The notes: a model not told the origin generated them from the sequence alone. A DNA stretch of 64,000 nt from Halothiobacillus sp. (GCA_016278265.1 JADQCE010000003.1:1-64000), one strand, 5' to 3'. Counted from the first letter of the stretch, positions 16,854 to 26,894 are shown. A program made the numbers and translations.

Positions 16854-16887
16854 GCGGCCGGCCATTACAAGCCGGCCGCTCGTTTTT
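16854..16887 (+). terminator. Terminator-like hairpin in the dapD leader (possible attenuator)
   Basis: A 9 bp all-GC stem (16854-16862 with 16871-16879), 8 nt loop and TCGTTTTT tail end only 24 nt before the dapD ATG. If transcription starts near 16835, the hairpin is an attenuator. If not, it insulates dapD from the upstream repeat. No leader peptide or known riboswitch fold was recognised. Confidence 0.6.
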
Positions 16888-16910
16888 CCAAATCATTTCA
16901 GGAGCATCCG

Positions 16911-17741
16911 ATGGACATCAACTCCATTCGCGACACCATCGAATCGGCCTTCGAGCGCCGCGCCGAGATCAATCCGTCCAACGCCCCCGCCGACGTGGTG
17001 GAGGCAGTCGAAACCGCGCTCGCCGGTCTGGACGACGGTTCGCTGCGCGTGGCCGAGCGACGTGGCGTGGGTGACTGGCAGGTCAACGAATGGCTGAAAA
17101 AGGCCGTGCTGCTGTCGTTCCGCCTGCGCAACAACGAGGTGGTCTCCGGCGGCGACGTGAACTACTTCGACAAGGTGCCAACCAAGTTCGCCGACTGGGA
17201 CCAGGCGCGCTTCGAGCAAGCCGGCATGCGTGTTGTGCCGAACGCCGTCGCCCGCCGCGGCAGCTTCATCGCCAAGAACACCGTATTGATGCCGTCCTAC
17301 GTCAACATCGGCGCCTACGTCGACGAGGGCACCATGGTCGACACCTGGGCGACCGTCGGCTCCTGCGCCCAGATCGGCAAGAACGTTCACCTCTCCGGCG
17401 GCGTCGGCATCGGTGGCGTGCTCGAACCGCTGCAGGCCGCCCCGACCATCATCGAGGACAACTGCTTCATCGGCGCGCGTTCCGAGGTGGTCGAGGGCGT
17501 GATCGTCGAGGAAGGCTCGGTGATCTCGATGGGCGTCTACATCGGCCAGTCGACCAAGATCTACGACCGCGAGACCGGCGAGATCCACTTCGGCCGCGTA
17601 CCGGCCGGCTCGGTGGTCGTCTCCGGCAACCTGCCGTCCAAGGACGGCAAGTACAGCCTGTACTGCGCGGTGATCGTCAAGAAGGTCGACGAGAAGACCC
17701 GCTCCAAGGTCGGCATCAACGAGCTGCTGCGCGACGTCTAA
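16911..17741 (+). CDS. dapD: Tetrahydrodipicolinate N-succinyltransferase
   Basis: DapD uses succinyl-CoA to acylate tetrahydrodipicolinate, committing carbon to the succinylase branch of DAP/lysine synthesis. The 276-residue protein is close to E. coli length (274). It shows the left-handed beta-helix hexapeptide region (about 105-205), with repeats around [20 protein letters not shown] and [13 protein letters not shown]. An AGGAG ribosome-binding site precedes the ATG. It is followed by a bidirectional terminator. Confidence 0.96.
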   Translation: MDINSIRDTIESAFERRAEINPSNAPADVVEAVETALAGLDDGSLRVAERRGVGDWQVNEWLKKAVLLSFRLRNNEVVSGGDVNYFDKVPTKFADWDQARFEQAGMRVVPNAVARRGSFIAKNTVLMPSYVNIGAYVDEGTMVDTWATVGSCAQIGKNVHLSGGVGIGGVLEPLQAAPTIIEDNCFIGARSEVVEGVIVEEGSVISMGVYIGQSTKIYDRETGEIHFGRVPAGSVVVSGNLPSKDGKYSLYCAVIVKKVDEKTRSKVGINELLRDV

Positions 17742-17790
17742 GCATGCCGTGCCGTTGGGCGCGTCCAACGGCATCACGATACATACGAAG

Positions 17791-17829
17791 AGGCCCGCAG
17801 GGAGAGTAAAGAATCCCTGCGGGCCTTTT
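17791..17829. terminator. Bidirectional terminator between dapD and the methyltransferase gene
   Basis: A 13 bp perfect stem (17791-17803 with 17814-17826) has a 10 nt A-rich loop, with TTTT on the right. It sits between convergent genes. A smaller hairpin (CCGTTGG..CCAACGG) precedes it. Confidence 0.85.
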
Positions 17830-17841
17830 GACGTCTGGTGA

Positions 17842-18444
17842 TCAGCCTTGGCGTCGCCCTACGCCGTGGGTGACGAAACCCGGCCCCTGATGGCCGGGCC
17901 CCTCGTCGAGCAGGGCCTTGCCCTCGGCGAGAATCAGCCACTCCAGTCCGGGCAGATCTTGCGAGAGGTCGCTGGCACGCACCAGCATGTCGGCCCGCTT
18001 GGGCCCGCCGCTCTGGTAGGCGAGCTGGCGCGGGTGGAACAGCTCGATGATCAGCAAGCCACCGGGGCGCAGGGCGGCCGCGGCACGCCGGTAGACCTCG
18101 CGCCGCGCCGGCGGCTCGAAATGCAGGTAGATCAGGACGACGGCATCGAAACCGTCTTCCTCCCAGTTCCACTCGGTCAGATCGGCACAGTGGACCGCCA
18201 CGCTGACATCTCGCTCGTCGGCCAGTTGCCGGGCCTTCTCGCAGCCCACAGCGGAGTAATCGATACTGGTAACGTCGAAGCCCTGCTCGGCCAGCCAGAC
18301 GCCGTTGCGGCCCTCGCCATCACCCAGAACCAGCACGCGGCCGCCCGGCGGTAGGCGAAAGGTCTGGCTCAACAGAAATTCATTCGGGTGCGCCCCGTAG
18401 AGAAAATCGACCTGACCGTACTTTTCGTTCCAGAACTCGGACAT
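17842..18444 (-). CDS. Class I SAM-dependent methyltransferase (TehB-like)
   Basis: The product is a cytosolic methyltransferase of 200 residues. The SAM-binding glycine loop VLGDGEGRNGVW (about 39-50) is followed by SIDYS (acidic ribose contact) and a CADL segment. Its size and N-terminal FWNEKYG pattern resemble the tellurite-resistance TehB/thiopurine-type group, but the substrate is unknown. The start ATG 18444 is the beginning of the conserved part; upstream sequence overlaps the end of phoR. It lies 32 bp after phoR on the same strand, so it may be co-transcribed with phoBR. Confidence 0.75.
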   Translation of the reverse strand: MSEFWNEKYGQVDFLYGAHPNEFLLSQTFRLPPGGRVLVLGDGEGRNGVWLAEQGFDVTSIDYSAVGCEKARQLADERDVSVAVHCADLTEWNWEEDGFDAVVLIYLHFEPPARREVYRRAAAALRPGGLLIIELFHPRQLAYQSGGPKRADMLVRASDLSQDLPGLEWLILAEGKALLDEGPGHQGPGFVTHGVGRRQG

Positions 18445-18476
18445 CGGCTGGCTCGCGCCCTTTGTGGCAATTCGGG

Positions 18477-19934
18477 TCAGTCTACCCCATCCCGATCGGG
18501 GGACACGGTAGCTACCGTCGGTGTCTGCCGAACCGTCTGTCGAAGCGAAAAGAGCACACGGAAACAGCTTCCCTCGCCCGGCGTGCTGTCGATCTCGAGC
18601 CGGGCCCCGTGACGCAACGCCACATGTTTGACGATCGCCAGCCCCAGACCGGTGCCGCCCCGCGAACGTGACCGCCCCACATCGATGCGATAGAACCGCT
18701 CGGTGAGCCGGGGAATGTGTCGCGCCTCGATGCCGATACCCGAGTCGCACACCGAGAACACGGCCCGGCCCCGTTCGTCGCGCGCCCAGCGCACCTCGAC
18801 ACGCCCACCGGCGGGGGTGTACTTGACCGCGTTGAAGACCAGGTTGGAAAACGCCGACTGCAATTCGCGGGGCACACCCCGCAGCGTCAGATTGGCATCG
18901 AGGTCGGCCCGAATATCGTGGCCCTCTTCGCCCGATACCAGGCGCGCGTCGTTGAGGATGGGCTCGAGCAGGCGGGCCACGTCGATGGTTTCGAACAGCT
19001 CGGAGTCGGGCTGCGAGGTCTCCAGCCGAGACAGGAGCAACAGGTCCTCGACGATCCGCCGCATCCGATCGGCCTGCTGGTGCATGTTCGACAGGATGCG
19101 ATGCATCTGCGGGTCATGGCCATCCTCGGTATCCAGCAGGGTTTCGACATAGCCGGCCAGCACGGTCAGCGGGGTGCGCAACTCATGCGAGACATTGGCG
19201 ACGAAGTCCTGGCGCACGCCCTGCAACCGGTGCAGCGCGGTGACGTCACGCCCTATCAGCAGATAGCGATCCGAGCCGTACGGCTCGATTCGCAGACTCA
19301 GTGCGCGGCTATCGTCCCCCGGCGCACTGATCTCAAGCGGCGGGCGTTCGATGCCATTGGCCAGCCAGTCGGTGAAGGCGGGGGCCCGCCAGAGGTTGTC
19401 CAGACGCAGACCGATATCCATGCGGCTCAACCCCAGCATCTCGATGCCCGCAAGGTTCAGCCATTCGATCTCCCGGTCCTCGTTCAACACGACCATGGCA
19501 TCGGGCACCGACATGGCCGAGTGGTGATAACGTTTGAGCAAACGAATCAGCCGGCGCTGGCGACGATACCCTGCCCGCCTTAGTCGACGCTGACGGGCCT
19601 GAACCAGGCCGGGCACACCCCAGACCTCGCGGTGCCGCCAGGCAAGCGGCAGGCTCCGGGCGAGATAGGCCACGCGCAGCAGCAGACTGGCCGCATAGAC
19701 GCCCAGTCCCAGGGTTATGGCCCAGCCCCAGTGACCCTGCCAGGCAAGCGCCTCACCCATCACACCAACCAGCACCACCAATACACCGGCGGCCGCCAGC
19801 AGCGCGATTTCCTGCTGCCAGGCTTTCAGTCGCGCCTGGGCCCGTCGCGCCCGGCGGGCTCGAGCACGCCGCTCGGCCTGATCCCCCTCGCCGGGACGGG
19901 TGGCCAGCGGCACTCTGGGATCAGACTGATTCAT
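18477..19934 (-). CDS. phoR: Phosphate-regulon sensor histidine kinase PhoR
   Basis: PhoR is the membrane sensor kinase that signals phosphate limitation to PhoB. The 485-residue protein has a basic cytoplasmic N-terminus and two membrane segments (about 42-62 and 68-90). A PAS domain follows (about 135-235), then the H-box NVSHELRTPLT (His250) and N, G1 and G2 boxes ending in GGTGLGLAIVKH. The ATG at 19934 has a GAGGTG ribosome-binding site; an upstream frame start at 19997 overlaps the end of phoB. It is 31 bp downstream of phoB. Confidence 0.92.
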   Translation of the reverse strand: MNQSDPRVPLATRPGEGDQAERRARARRARRAQARLKAWQQEIALLAAAGVLVVLVGVMGEALAWQGHWGWAITLGLGVYAASLLLRVAYLARSLPLAWRHREVWGVPGLVQARQRRLRRAGYRRQRRLIRLLKRYHHSAMSVPDAMVVLNEDREIEWLNLAGIEMLGLSRMDIGLRLDNLWRAPAFTDWLANGIERPPLEISAPGDDSRALSLRIEPYGSDRYLLIGRDVTALHRLQGVRQDFVANVSHELRTPLTVLAGYVETLLDTEDGHDPQMHRILSNMHQQADRMRRIVEDLLLLSRLETSQPDSELFETIDVARLLEPILNDARLVSGEEGHDIRADLDANLTLRGVPRELQSAFSNLVFNAVKYTPAGGRVEVRWARDERGRAVFSVCDSGIGIEARHIPRLTERFYRIDVGRSRSRGGTGLGLAIVKHVALRHGARLEIDSTPGEGSCFRVLFSLRQTVRQTPTVATVSPDRDGVD

Positions 19935-19965
19935 CGACACCTCGTCTGTGTAAACGCGCGTGTCC

Positions 19966-20652
19966 TCACTGCGCCGATAGACGGTAACCCACGCCACGCA
20001 CGGTCTGGATCAGACCATCATAACCACTGGGTGCCAGCACCTTGCGCAGGCGCAGGATGTGCACGTCGACCGTCCGCTCCTCGACGTAGGCGTTCTGTCC
20101 CCAAACGCGATCCAGCAATTGCGTGCGGGTGAATACCCGGTCCGGGTGTTTCATGAAAAAGGCGAGCAAGCGAAACTCGGTCGGCCCGATGTCGACCGAC
20201 TCGTCGGCCGCCGTCACCCGGTAGCTCTCCTGGTCGAGTTTCAGCCCGGCGACGTCGAGCACGGGACTCTCGGTCTCCGGGGACACGCGGCGCAACACGG
20301 CCTTGATCCGGGCCATCAGCTCGCGCGGCGAAAACGGCTTGGTCACGTAGTCGTCGGCCCCGGCCTCCAGTCCGCTGACCTTGTCCTCTTCCTCGCCGCG
20401 CGCGGTGAGCATGACGATCGGCACATCGCGGGTCAGCTCGTCGCGCTTGATGCGGCGGGCAAACTCGATGCCGCTGGCGCCCGGCAGCATCCAGTCGAGC
20501 AGGATCAGGTCGGGCTGCTTTTCCGCCAGCCGCTCGAAGGCCTCCTGTACATCGGCCGCCTCGACCAGATCGTAGCCGGCCCGCCCCAGGGCAAAGGCCA
20601 CCATCTCGCGAATGGGCTTTTCGTCCTCGACAATCAGTATCGTCTTTTGCAT
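19966..20652 (-). CDS. phoB: Phosphate-regulon response regulator PhoB
   Basis: PhoB is the DNA-binding activator of the phosphate-starvation regulon. The 228-residue protein has a receiver domain with phospho-acceptor Asp53 in LLDWMLPG, the conserved Lys in TKPF, and an OmpR-type winged helix (about 130-228) ending in [10 protein letters not shown] Pho box lies 103 bp upstream on the same strand, so phoBR is probably autoactivated. No pst or phoU genes are in the window. Confidence 0.95.
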   Translation of the reverse strand: MQKTILIVEDEKPIREMVAFALGRAGYDLVEAADVQEAFERLAEKQPDLILLDWMLPGASGIEFARRIKRDELTRDVPIVMLTARGEEEDKVSGLEAGADDYVTKPFSPRELMARIKAVLRRVSPETESPVLDVAGLKLDQESYRVTAADESVDIGPTEFRLLAFFMKHPDRVFTRTQLLDRVWGQNAYVEERTVDVHILRLRKVLAPSGYDGLIQTVRGVGYRLSAQ

Positions 20653-20738
20653 TCGGTCATCCCGGCCAGAGCCGGTCCTCGCAACAGTCGGTGTGAGAGG
20701 GCGCCGGGGAACCGAGTGGAACCCCGACTTCTGCCGGC

Positions 20739-20772
20739 ATTAAACGCCGCCGCGATGACAGCAGCATGACAA
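20739..20772 (-). promoter_or_regulatory. Pho box and promoter of phoBR
   Basis: On the minus strand TTGTCAT-GCTG-CTGTCAT (20755-20772) is one mismatch from the Pho box consensus of two 7-mers separated by 4 nt. A -10 TTTAAT (20739-20744) follows after 10 bp, the layout used when PhoB replaces the -35. Two more GTCAY units lie just upstream (to 20786), suggesting an extended PhoB site. Confidence 0.8.
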
Positions 20773-20907
20773 GATGACAACGTGACGGGAAGCGATAACA
20801 GGGTCCACGACATGCCGATCCATCGTGGGCGTAGCGGACAGCAGCACAATTCGCCACCGGTAAATTGCTAGACTCCCGTCCTCGACTACCCGACACACGG
20901 TGCCTTA

Positions 20908-21744
20908 ATGAGCAAAGCCGACCCTGACATCGTCGCCCTGGACGTGGCTCGTGCGCTGTCCGAAGACATCGGCAGCGGCGACGTCTCCGCGCAGCTGATC
21001 CCGGCAGACGAAACCGCGCATGCCCGGATCATCAGCCGCGAGCCCGCCATTCTCTCCGGGCTCGACTGGGCGGATGCGGCCTTCCGGCGCGTCTCGCCGG
21101 CCGTCCGGATCGACTGGGTGGCCGCCGACGGCGACCCCCTGTCCCCGGAACAAGCCCTCTGCCTGCTCAGCGGTCCGGCGCGCGCCCTGCTCACGGCCGA
21201 ACGGGTTGCGCTGAACTTCCTGCAAACGCTCAGCGCAACGGCCACGGTCACCCGCCGATTCGTCGAGGCCGTCGAGGGCACCGACGCGCAGATCCTGGAC
21301 ACCCGCAAGACCTTGCCCGGTCTGCGTTACGCGCAGAAAAAGGCCGTGACCGATGGCGGCGGCGCGAACCATCGCATGGGTCTGTACGACATGGTGATGA
21401 TCAAGGAGAACCACATCCGGGCGGCGGGATCGATAACGGAGGCCGTGCGCGCCGCCGGGGTGGTAGCGCGCGACCTGCCGCTGGAAGTCGAGGTGGAAAA
21501 CCTCGAGCAGTTGGACGAGGCGCTGAGCGCCGGGGTCAAGCGGGTGCTGCTGGACAACTTTGCCCTGGACCAGCTGCGCGAGGCCGTCCGAGTCACCGCC
21601 GGCCGGGCCAAGCTGGAATCCTCCGGCAACGTCTCGCTCGAGACCGTGCGCGACGTGGCCGAAACCGGGGTCGACTACATTTCCATTGGCGCGCTGACCA
21701 AGCACATCGAGGCCATCGACCTGTCGATGCGGTTCATCGACTGA
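20908..21744 (+). CDS. nadC: Nicotinate-nucleotide pyrophosphorylase (carboxylating)
   Basis: NadC converts quinolinate and PRPP to nicotinate mononucleotide in NAD synthesis. The 278-residue protein has the expected EDIGSGDVSA near the N-terminus, the LDTRKTLPGLR PRPP/quinolinate loop, GGGANHRMGL and the C-terminal GVDYISIGALT phosphate-binding segment. It is divergent from phoB across a 255 bp region holding the Pho box. nadA and nadB are not in view. Confidence 0.95.
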   Translation: MSKADPDIVALDVARALSEDIGSGDVSAQLIPADETAHARIISREPAILSGLDWADAAFRRVSPAVRIDWVAADGDPLSPEQALCLLSGPARALLTAERVALNFLQTLSATATVTRRFVEAVEGTDAQILDTRKTLPGLRYAQKKAVTDGGGANHRMGLYDMVMIKENHIRAAGSITEAVRAAGVVARDLPLEVEVENLEQLDEALSAGVKRVLLDNFALDQLREAVRVTAGRAKLESSGNVSLETVRDVAETGVDYISIGALTKHIEAIDLSMRFID

Positions 21745-21769
21745 TCACGCCCCGGCAACGCGGGTCGCG

Positions 21770-22096
21770 TCACTCGAAGTCGTAGTATTCCTGGTTCATC
21801 CAAGCGGTGACTGCCTCGACCTCTTCGTCGAACCACGGCAGGCCGAAGTTGTTGGCGCAGCCCTGAACTTGGGTGCGCAGGCTGTCGTAGCTGCCCATGT
21901 TGCCGGCGTCCGCGCGCGCCTTGAACCACTCGTCGTTGTGCGGAACCATGTGGCACTCGGCGCAATTGTCGGCAAAGAGCTCACCGCCCCAAGCGATATC
22001 GGGCTCGGCGGCCACCGGTGCGGCAAGCATCAGGCCGGCGAGAAGGCCCAGCATTCGAGTCAGGTTTGCGTGCATCGTCATCTTCCTGGTTCGCAT
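21770..22096 (-). CDS. Small mono-heme cytochrome c, periplasmic
   Basis: This is an exported electron carrier of 108 residues. A basic N-terminus and hydrophobic stretch ending in APVAA form a signal peptide. The mature part has one CAECH heme site (45-49) near its start and a C-terminal helix with a possible Met ligand in AWMNQEYY. The partner is unknown. Start codons at 22096, 22081 and 22075 are all possible: GGAG precedes the first by about 10 nt and AGGAAG precedes the last by 6. It faces yffB across a region containing a perfect palindrome. Confidence 0.75.
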   Translation of the reverse strand: MRTRKMTMHANLTRMLGLLAGLMLAAPVAAEPDIAWGGELFADNCAECHMVPHNDEWFKARADAGNMGSYDSLRTQVQGCANNFGLPWFDEEVEAVTAWMNQEYYDFE

Positions 22097-22186
22097 AGCA
22101 TTACCACTCCGTTTCTGCTGCAATTCGGTCGCGCGGGCCACTCAACTTCACGGCCGCATCCAGTTTGAGTGTAGGACGCCGGCGGT

Positions 22187-22211
22187 GATAGGAAAATCAA
22201 ATTTTCCTATC
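22187..22211. promoter_or_regulatory. Perfect AT-rich palindrome between divergent cytochrome and yffB genes
   Basis: An 11 bp perfect inverted repeat with a 3 nt loop (22187-22197 / 22201-22211) lies 33 bp upstream of the yffB ATG. It stands out in AT content from its surroundings. It could be an operator serving one or both divergent genes; no T tract makes it a clear terminator. Confidence 0.45.
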
Positions 22212-22244
22212 CAGAACAACTATTTTCACTTGTTAGGACTATCG

Positions 22245-22589
22245 ATGATTACCGTCTACGGCATCCCCAACTGCGACACCGTCAAGAAGGCCCGGGACTG
22301 GCTGGCCGAACAGGGGCTGGGGTATCACTTTCACGACTTCAAGAAGGCAGGCGTACCGAAGGCCCAGCTGGACGACTGGCTGGAGCGATTCGGCTGGGAG
22401 ACGGTGATCAACCGCCGCGGTACGAGCTGGCGACGCCTGCCGGCCGACAAGCGCGAGACGATGGACGCGGCGCGCGCCTGCGAGGTGGCGCTCGCCAATC
22501 CCAGCCTGATCAAGCGCCCCGTGGTGGAAAGTGATGGCAACACCCTGATCGGCTTTAATGCCGACGAGTGGCAGGAGACCTTGGTATGA
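22245..22589 (+). CDS. yffB: ArsC/Spx-family protein YffB
   Basis: This is a 114-residue thioredoxin-fold protein of the ArsC family. It has a single-Cys start GIPNCDTVKKAR and the typical NRRGTSWRRLP and LIKRPVV segments. E. coli YffB, encoded just upstream of dapE, has the same layout and is not an arsenate reductase by itself. Here yffB and dapE overlap by ATGA (22586-22589), so they are translationally coupled. The physiological role is unknown. Confidence 0.85.
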   Translation: MITVYGIPNCDTVKKARDWLAEQGLGYHFHDFKKAGVPKAQLDDWLERFGWETVINRRGTSWRRLPADKRETMDAARACEVALANPSLIKRPVVESDGNTLIGFNADEWQETLV

Positions 22590-23749
22590 GTGAGGCAACC
22601 ATCGATCTCGCCCGCGAGTTGATCCGTCGACCCTCGGTCACGCCGGACGACCGAGGCTGCCAGGCGCTGATCGCCGGACGGATCGCCCCGCTGGGCTTTG
22701 CGATCGAATCCCTGCGCTTCGAGGAGGTCGACAACCTCTGGGCGGTACATGGGGGCCGGGGCGACCGGGATCCTTTGTTCGTGTTCGCCGGGCATACCGA
22801 CGTCGTGCCGACCGGTGATGCCTCGCGCTGGACCTACCCGCCGTTCGGCGCCGAGATCCACGCCGGCCACCTGTACGGCCGCGGCGCGGCCGACATGAAG
22901 GGCTCGGTGGCGGCGTTTGTTACCGCCACCGAGCGCTTCCTCGCCCGGCAACCCAACCCGGCCTTCCGGCTGGGCTACCTGATCACCAGCGACGAGGAGG
23001 GCCCCGCTCAGCACGGCACCAAGCGCGTGATGCAGTGGCTGCGCGAGAAGGGGATATCGATCAACTGGTGCCTGGTGGGCGAACCATCGAGCCGCAACCG
23101 GCTGGGCGACGAGTTCAAGATCGGGCGGCGCGGGTCGATCACCGGCAACCTCGTGATCGAGGGCCGCCAGGGTCACGTCGCCTACCCGCACCTGGCCGAC
23201 AACCCGGTGCATCGCGCCGCGCCGTTCCTGACCGAGCTGGTCGAGATCGAGTGGGACCAGGGCAATGCCCACTTCCCGCCCTCGACGCTGCAGATCGCGA
23301 ATATCCAGGCGGGCACCGGGGCGAACAACGTCATCCCCGGCGAGATGAGCGTCCAGTTCAACCTGCGCTTCAATACGGAGACCTCGGTCGAGGCAATCCA
23401 GGCGCGGGTGGAGGAACTGCTCAAGCGCCACGGCCTGGCCTATCGCCTCGACTGGCATCTGTCGGGCGTGCCGTTTCTCACCCGGGACGACGGGCCGATG
23501 GTGGGCGCGGTCGAGCGGGCCGTGGAAGGCGTGCTGGGAACGGCACCGACGCCGTCAACCGCGGGCGGGACCTCGGACGGGCGCTTCATTGCGCCGACCG
23601 GCGCCCAGGTGATTGAGCTCGGCCCGCTCAACGCCACCATCCATCAGATCGATGAGCATGTCGCCGTCGAGGACCTGAAAGTCCTGTCCGCGATCTACGA
23701 GCGCCTGCTCGACGAACTGGACGCCGAAGCGCGACGCCTCAGGAGCTGA
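22586..23749 (+). CDS. dapE: Succinyl-diaminopimelate desuccinylase
   Basis: DapE is a di-zinc hydrolase that removes succinate from N-succinyl-LL-DAP. The 387-residue M20-family protein shows FAGHTDVVP (His70), GRGAADMKG (Asp103), SDEEGPA (catalytic and metal glutamates 137/138) and a GGTSDGRFI dimer/substrate segment. The ATG at 22586 overlaps the yffB stop and follows GGCAGGAGACC. Together with dapC (14856) and dapD (16911) it completes the succinylase branch, although the three genes are in separate transcription units. Confidence 0.95.
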   Translation: MSEATIDLARELIRRPSVTPDDRGCQALIAGRIAPLGFAIESLRFEEVDNLWAVHGGRGDRDPLFVFAGHTDVVPTGDASRWTYPPFGAEIHAGHLYGRGAADMKGSVAAFVTATERFLARQPNPAFRLGYLITSDEEGPAQHGTKRVMQWLREKGISINWCLVGEPSSRNRLGDEFKIGRRGSITGNLVIEGRQGHVAYPHLADNPVHRAAPFLTELVEIEWDQGNAHFPPSTLQIANIQAGTGANNVIPGEMSVQFNLRFNTETSVEAIQARVEELLKRHGLAYRLDWHLSGVPFLTRDDGPMVGAVERAVEGVLGTAPTPSTAGGTSDGRFIAPTGAQVIELGPLNATIHQIDEHVAVEDLKVLSAIYERLLDELDAEARRLRS

Positions 23750-23770
23750 CCGTCGGTCGCCGCGGTGACC

Positions 23771-24889
23771 TCAAAGGAGCACCAGGTTGTCCCGGTGCAC
23801 CAGTTCGTTTTCCTCGCGGTATCCGATCGCCTCGGCGATCGCCTGGCTCGAACACTGGACCAGCCGGGCGGCGTCGCTGCTCGGGTAGTTAACCAGCCCG
23901 CGCGCGAATTCGTGGCCGTCGGCATCGACGATCGAGACCAGCTCACCGCGGGCGAATTGCCCCGAAACGGCCGTCACGCCGACCGGCAGCAGCGAACGCC
24001 CCTGCTCGGCCACCGCCCGGGCGGCACCGGCATCGACCCGCAACTGGCCCCGCACCCGCAACTGTCCCGCCAGCCACTGCTTGCGCGCCGCCAGCCGGTT
24101 GGTCGCGGGGCGAAAATGCGTCCCCAACGGCTCACCGGCGGCTAGTCGGCAGAGCACGTCCGCCTCGCTGCCCGCCGCGACGATCGTCGCCGCGCCGGAA
24201 CGGGCGGCGCGCTTGGCGGCCAGCACCTTGGTGTACATCCCGCCGCGACCAAGGCGACCGCCCTCGGGCGAGGCCATCTCTTCGAGAGCCGGGTCACCGG
24301 CCGTCACCTCGGTCAGCAGATGGGCATCGGGCTGCTTGCGCGGGTCGGCCTCGAACAGCCCCGGCTGGTCGGTGAGTATCACCAGCATGTCCGCCTCGAC
24401 CAGGTTGGCGACCAGCGCGGCGAGCGTGTCGTTGTCGCCGAAGCGGATCTCGTCGGTGGCGACCGTGTCGTTCTCGTTGACCACCGGCACCACGCCCAGA
24501 TCCAGCAGCGTGCGCAGCGTGCTGCGGGCATTGAGGTAGCGCTCGCGGTCGACCAGGTCATCGTGGGTCAGGAGGATCTGCGCCGAATGGGTGTCGAACC
24601 GGGCCAGCCCCTCGGCGTACGCCTCGACCAGTCCCATCTGGCCGACGGCGGCGGCCGCCTGCAGCTTGGGAAGAGACTCGGGACGCTCCTCCCACCCCAG
24701 GCGCGCCATGCCCTCGGCGACCGCCCCGGAGGTGACGATGAGGATCTCGCGCCCCTCGCGACGGAGTTCGGCCAGCTGGCGCGCCCAGGCGGCGATGGCC
24801 TCCCGGTCCAGGCCGCGCCCGTCCCCGGTGACCATCGCCGAGCCGATCTTCACCACCCAGCGCTGATAGCCCCTGACCTCGTCACGCAT
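23771..24889 (-). CDS. proB: Glutamate 5-kinase
   Basis: ProB phosphorylates glutamate in the first step of proline synthesis, which also supports osmoadaptation. The 372-residue protein has an amino-acid-kinase domain ([38 protein letters not shown]) and a C-terminal PUA domain from about residue 275. Its ATG lies 2 bp after the obgE stop, matching the common obgE-proB pairing. Feedback inhibition by proline is typical of the family. Confidence 0.95.
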   Translation of the reverse strand: MRDEVRGYQRWVVKIGSAMVTGDGRGLDREAIAAWARQLAELRREGREILIVTSGAVAEGMARLGWEERPESLPKLQAAAAVGQMGLVEAYAEGLARFDTHSAQILLTHDDLVDRERYLNARSTLRTLLDLGVVPVVNENDTVATDEIRFGDNDTLAALVANLVEADMLVILTDQPGLFEADPRKQPDAHLLTEVTAGDPALEEMASPEGGRLGRGGMYTKVLAAKRAARSGAATIVAAGSEADVLCRLAAGEPLGTHFRPATNRLAARKQWLAGQLRVRGQLRVDAGAARAVAEQGRSLLPVGVTAVSGQFARGELVSIVDADGHEFARGLVNYPSSDAARLVQCSSQAIAEAIGYREENELVHRDNLVLL

Positions 24890-24891
24890 CC

Positions 24892-25983
<1,092 letters not shown>

Positions 25984-25993
25984 TCACGCCCGT

Positions 25994-26060
25994 TAGGGCA
26001 ATTCTGCATGATTCGACGGCATCCCTGGCTTACGGATTTGCCCCGCATTCGGCGTTGCCC
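25994..26060. repeat. Decayed copy of one arm of the MITE-like element
   Basis: From TAGGGCAATTCTGCATGATT through GGATTTGCCCCGCATTCGGC this stretch tracks one arm of the 6002-6172 element. The likeness to the reverse complement of its right arm is clearest: GGGTTTGCCCGCACTCGGCG there. No second arm is present here. The rest of 25966-26156 holds only this relic and the rpmA terminator. Confidence 0.55.
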
Positions 26061-26080
26061 TGAACAGGCCACAAACACGA

Positions 26081-26104
26081 AAGCCCCGCTCGCGGGCGGG
26101 GCTC
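26081..26104 (-). terminator. Intrinsic terminator of rplU-rpmA
   Basis: On the minus strand an 8 bp GC stem AGCCCCGC/GCGGGGCT is followed by TTCGTGTTTGT. It sits 53 bp after the rpmA stop. Confidence 0.7.
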
Positions 26105-26156
26105 AGACGACGGTCACCGGTCAGCCGGGCTGACCGCCAACTTACATCGCGCCGGT

Positions 26157-26414
26157 TCAGGCCGACTCGATGCTGACGAAACGGCGGCTTTTCGGGCCCT
26201 TGACCTCGAATTTCACCTTGCCGTCGGTCAGCGCGAACAGCGTGTAGTCACGCCCTACGCCCATGTTGGAACCGGCGTGGAACTTGGTGCCACGCTGACG
26301 AACGATGATGCTGCCGGCAGAGACGGCTTCACCGCCGAAACGCTTCACGCCGAGGCGCTTGCTTTCACTGTCGCGCCCGTTCCGGGTAGAGCCTGCTGCT
26401 TTCTTATGTGCCAT
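26157..26414 (-). CDS. rpmA: 50S ribosomal protein L27
   Basis: L27 reaches toward the peptidyl-transferase centre. The 85-residue basic protein has the canonical [15 protein letters not shown] start, immediately after Met, and [20 protein letters not shown]. It needs no N-terminal cleavage, unlike the Firmicute form. It is 33 bp after rplU, its usual partner. Confidence 0.97.
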   Translation of the reverse strand: MAHKKAAGSTRNGRDSESKRLGVKRFGGEAVSAGSIIVRQRGTKFHAGSNMGVGRDYTLFALTDGKVKFEVKGPKSRRFVSIESA

Positions 26415-26447
26415 GGTTCAAGTCTCCTAGTCTGGGTCACCGGGCGC

Positions 26448-26759
26448 TTAGGCGCTGATGCCGGTGATCTTGAGTTCAGTGTAGGCCTGGCGGTGGCCCT
26501 GACGCTTCATGTGGTGCTTGCGGCGGCGAAACTTGATGATCTCGACCTTCTTGCCGCGGCCCTGGCCGACGATTTCGGCGGTGACGCTCGCGCCATCGAC
26601 GTTGGGCGTGCCCACCTTGATGTCAGAGCCGTCGCCAACCATCAAAACCTGATCCAGCGTCACGGTGCTGCCGGCTTCGCCAGAGAGCTTCTCGACGCGC
26701 ACCTTGGTGCCTTGCTCGACGCGGTACTGCTTACCGCCGGTAACGACCACTGCGTACAT
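26448..26759 (-). CDS. rplU: 50S ribosomal protein L21
   Basis: L21 binds 23S rRNA in the large subunit. The 103-residue protein begins [16 protein letters not shown] and ends with the basic [20 protein letters not shown] segment of the family. It is transcribed from a strong promoter about 80 bp upstream, with rpmA downstream. Confidence 0.97.
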   Translation of the reverse strand: MYAVVVTGGKQYRVEQGTKVRVEKLSGEAGSTVTLDQVLMVGDGSDIKVGTPNVDGASVTAEIVGQGRGKKVEIIKFRRRKHHMKRQGHRQAYTELKITGISA

Positions 26760-26839
26760 GCTGTAAAACCCGAATGTTTATGCGTAAGGGGGCCGGCGAC
26801 TCATTACGGCCGCCGGCCGGCGTTATCTGAAGGCGCGCA

Positions 26840-26868
26840 ATCTTAGCGACCCGCGACCCGTTCGTCAA
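26840..26868 (-). promoter_or_regulatory. Strong sigma70 promoter of rplU-rpmA
   Basis: On the minus strand TTGACG (26863-26868), a 17 bp spacer and TAAGAT (26840-26845) form a near-consensus promoter. The leader to the rplU ATG is about 75 nt and contains GC-rich inverted repeats around 26800-26825, which could carry translational autoregulation. Confidence 0.8.
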
Positions 26869-26894
26869 GGGAGATCCGCAGACTTCCCAAGGGC

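Noticed and set aside
16081-17097. Long open frames across 16091-17097 on both strands
   Set aside because: They consist of Arg/Pro/Ser-rich low-complexity sequence, overlap in several frames over the palindromic element, and run into dapD; they look like GC-rich shadow frames.
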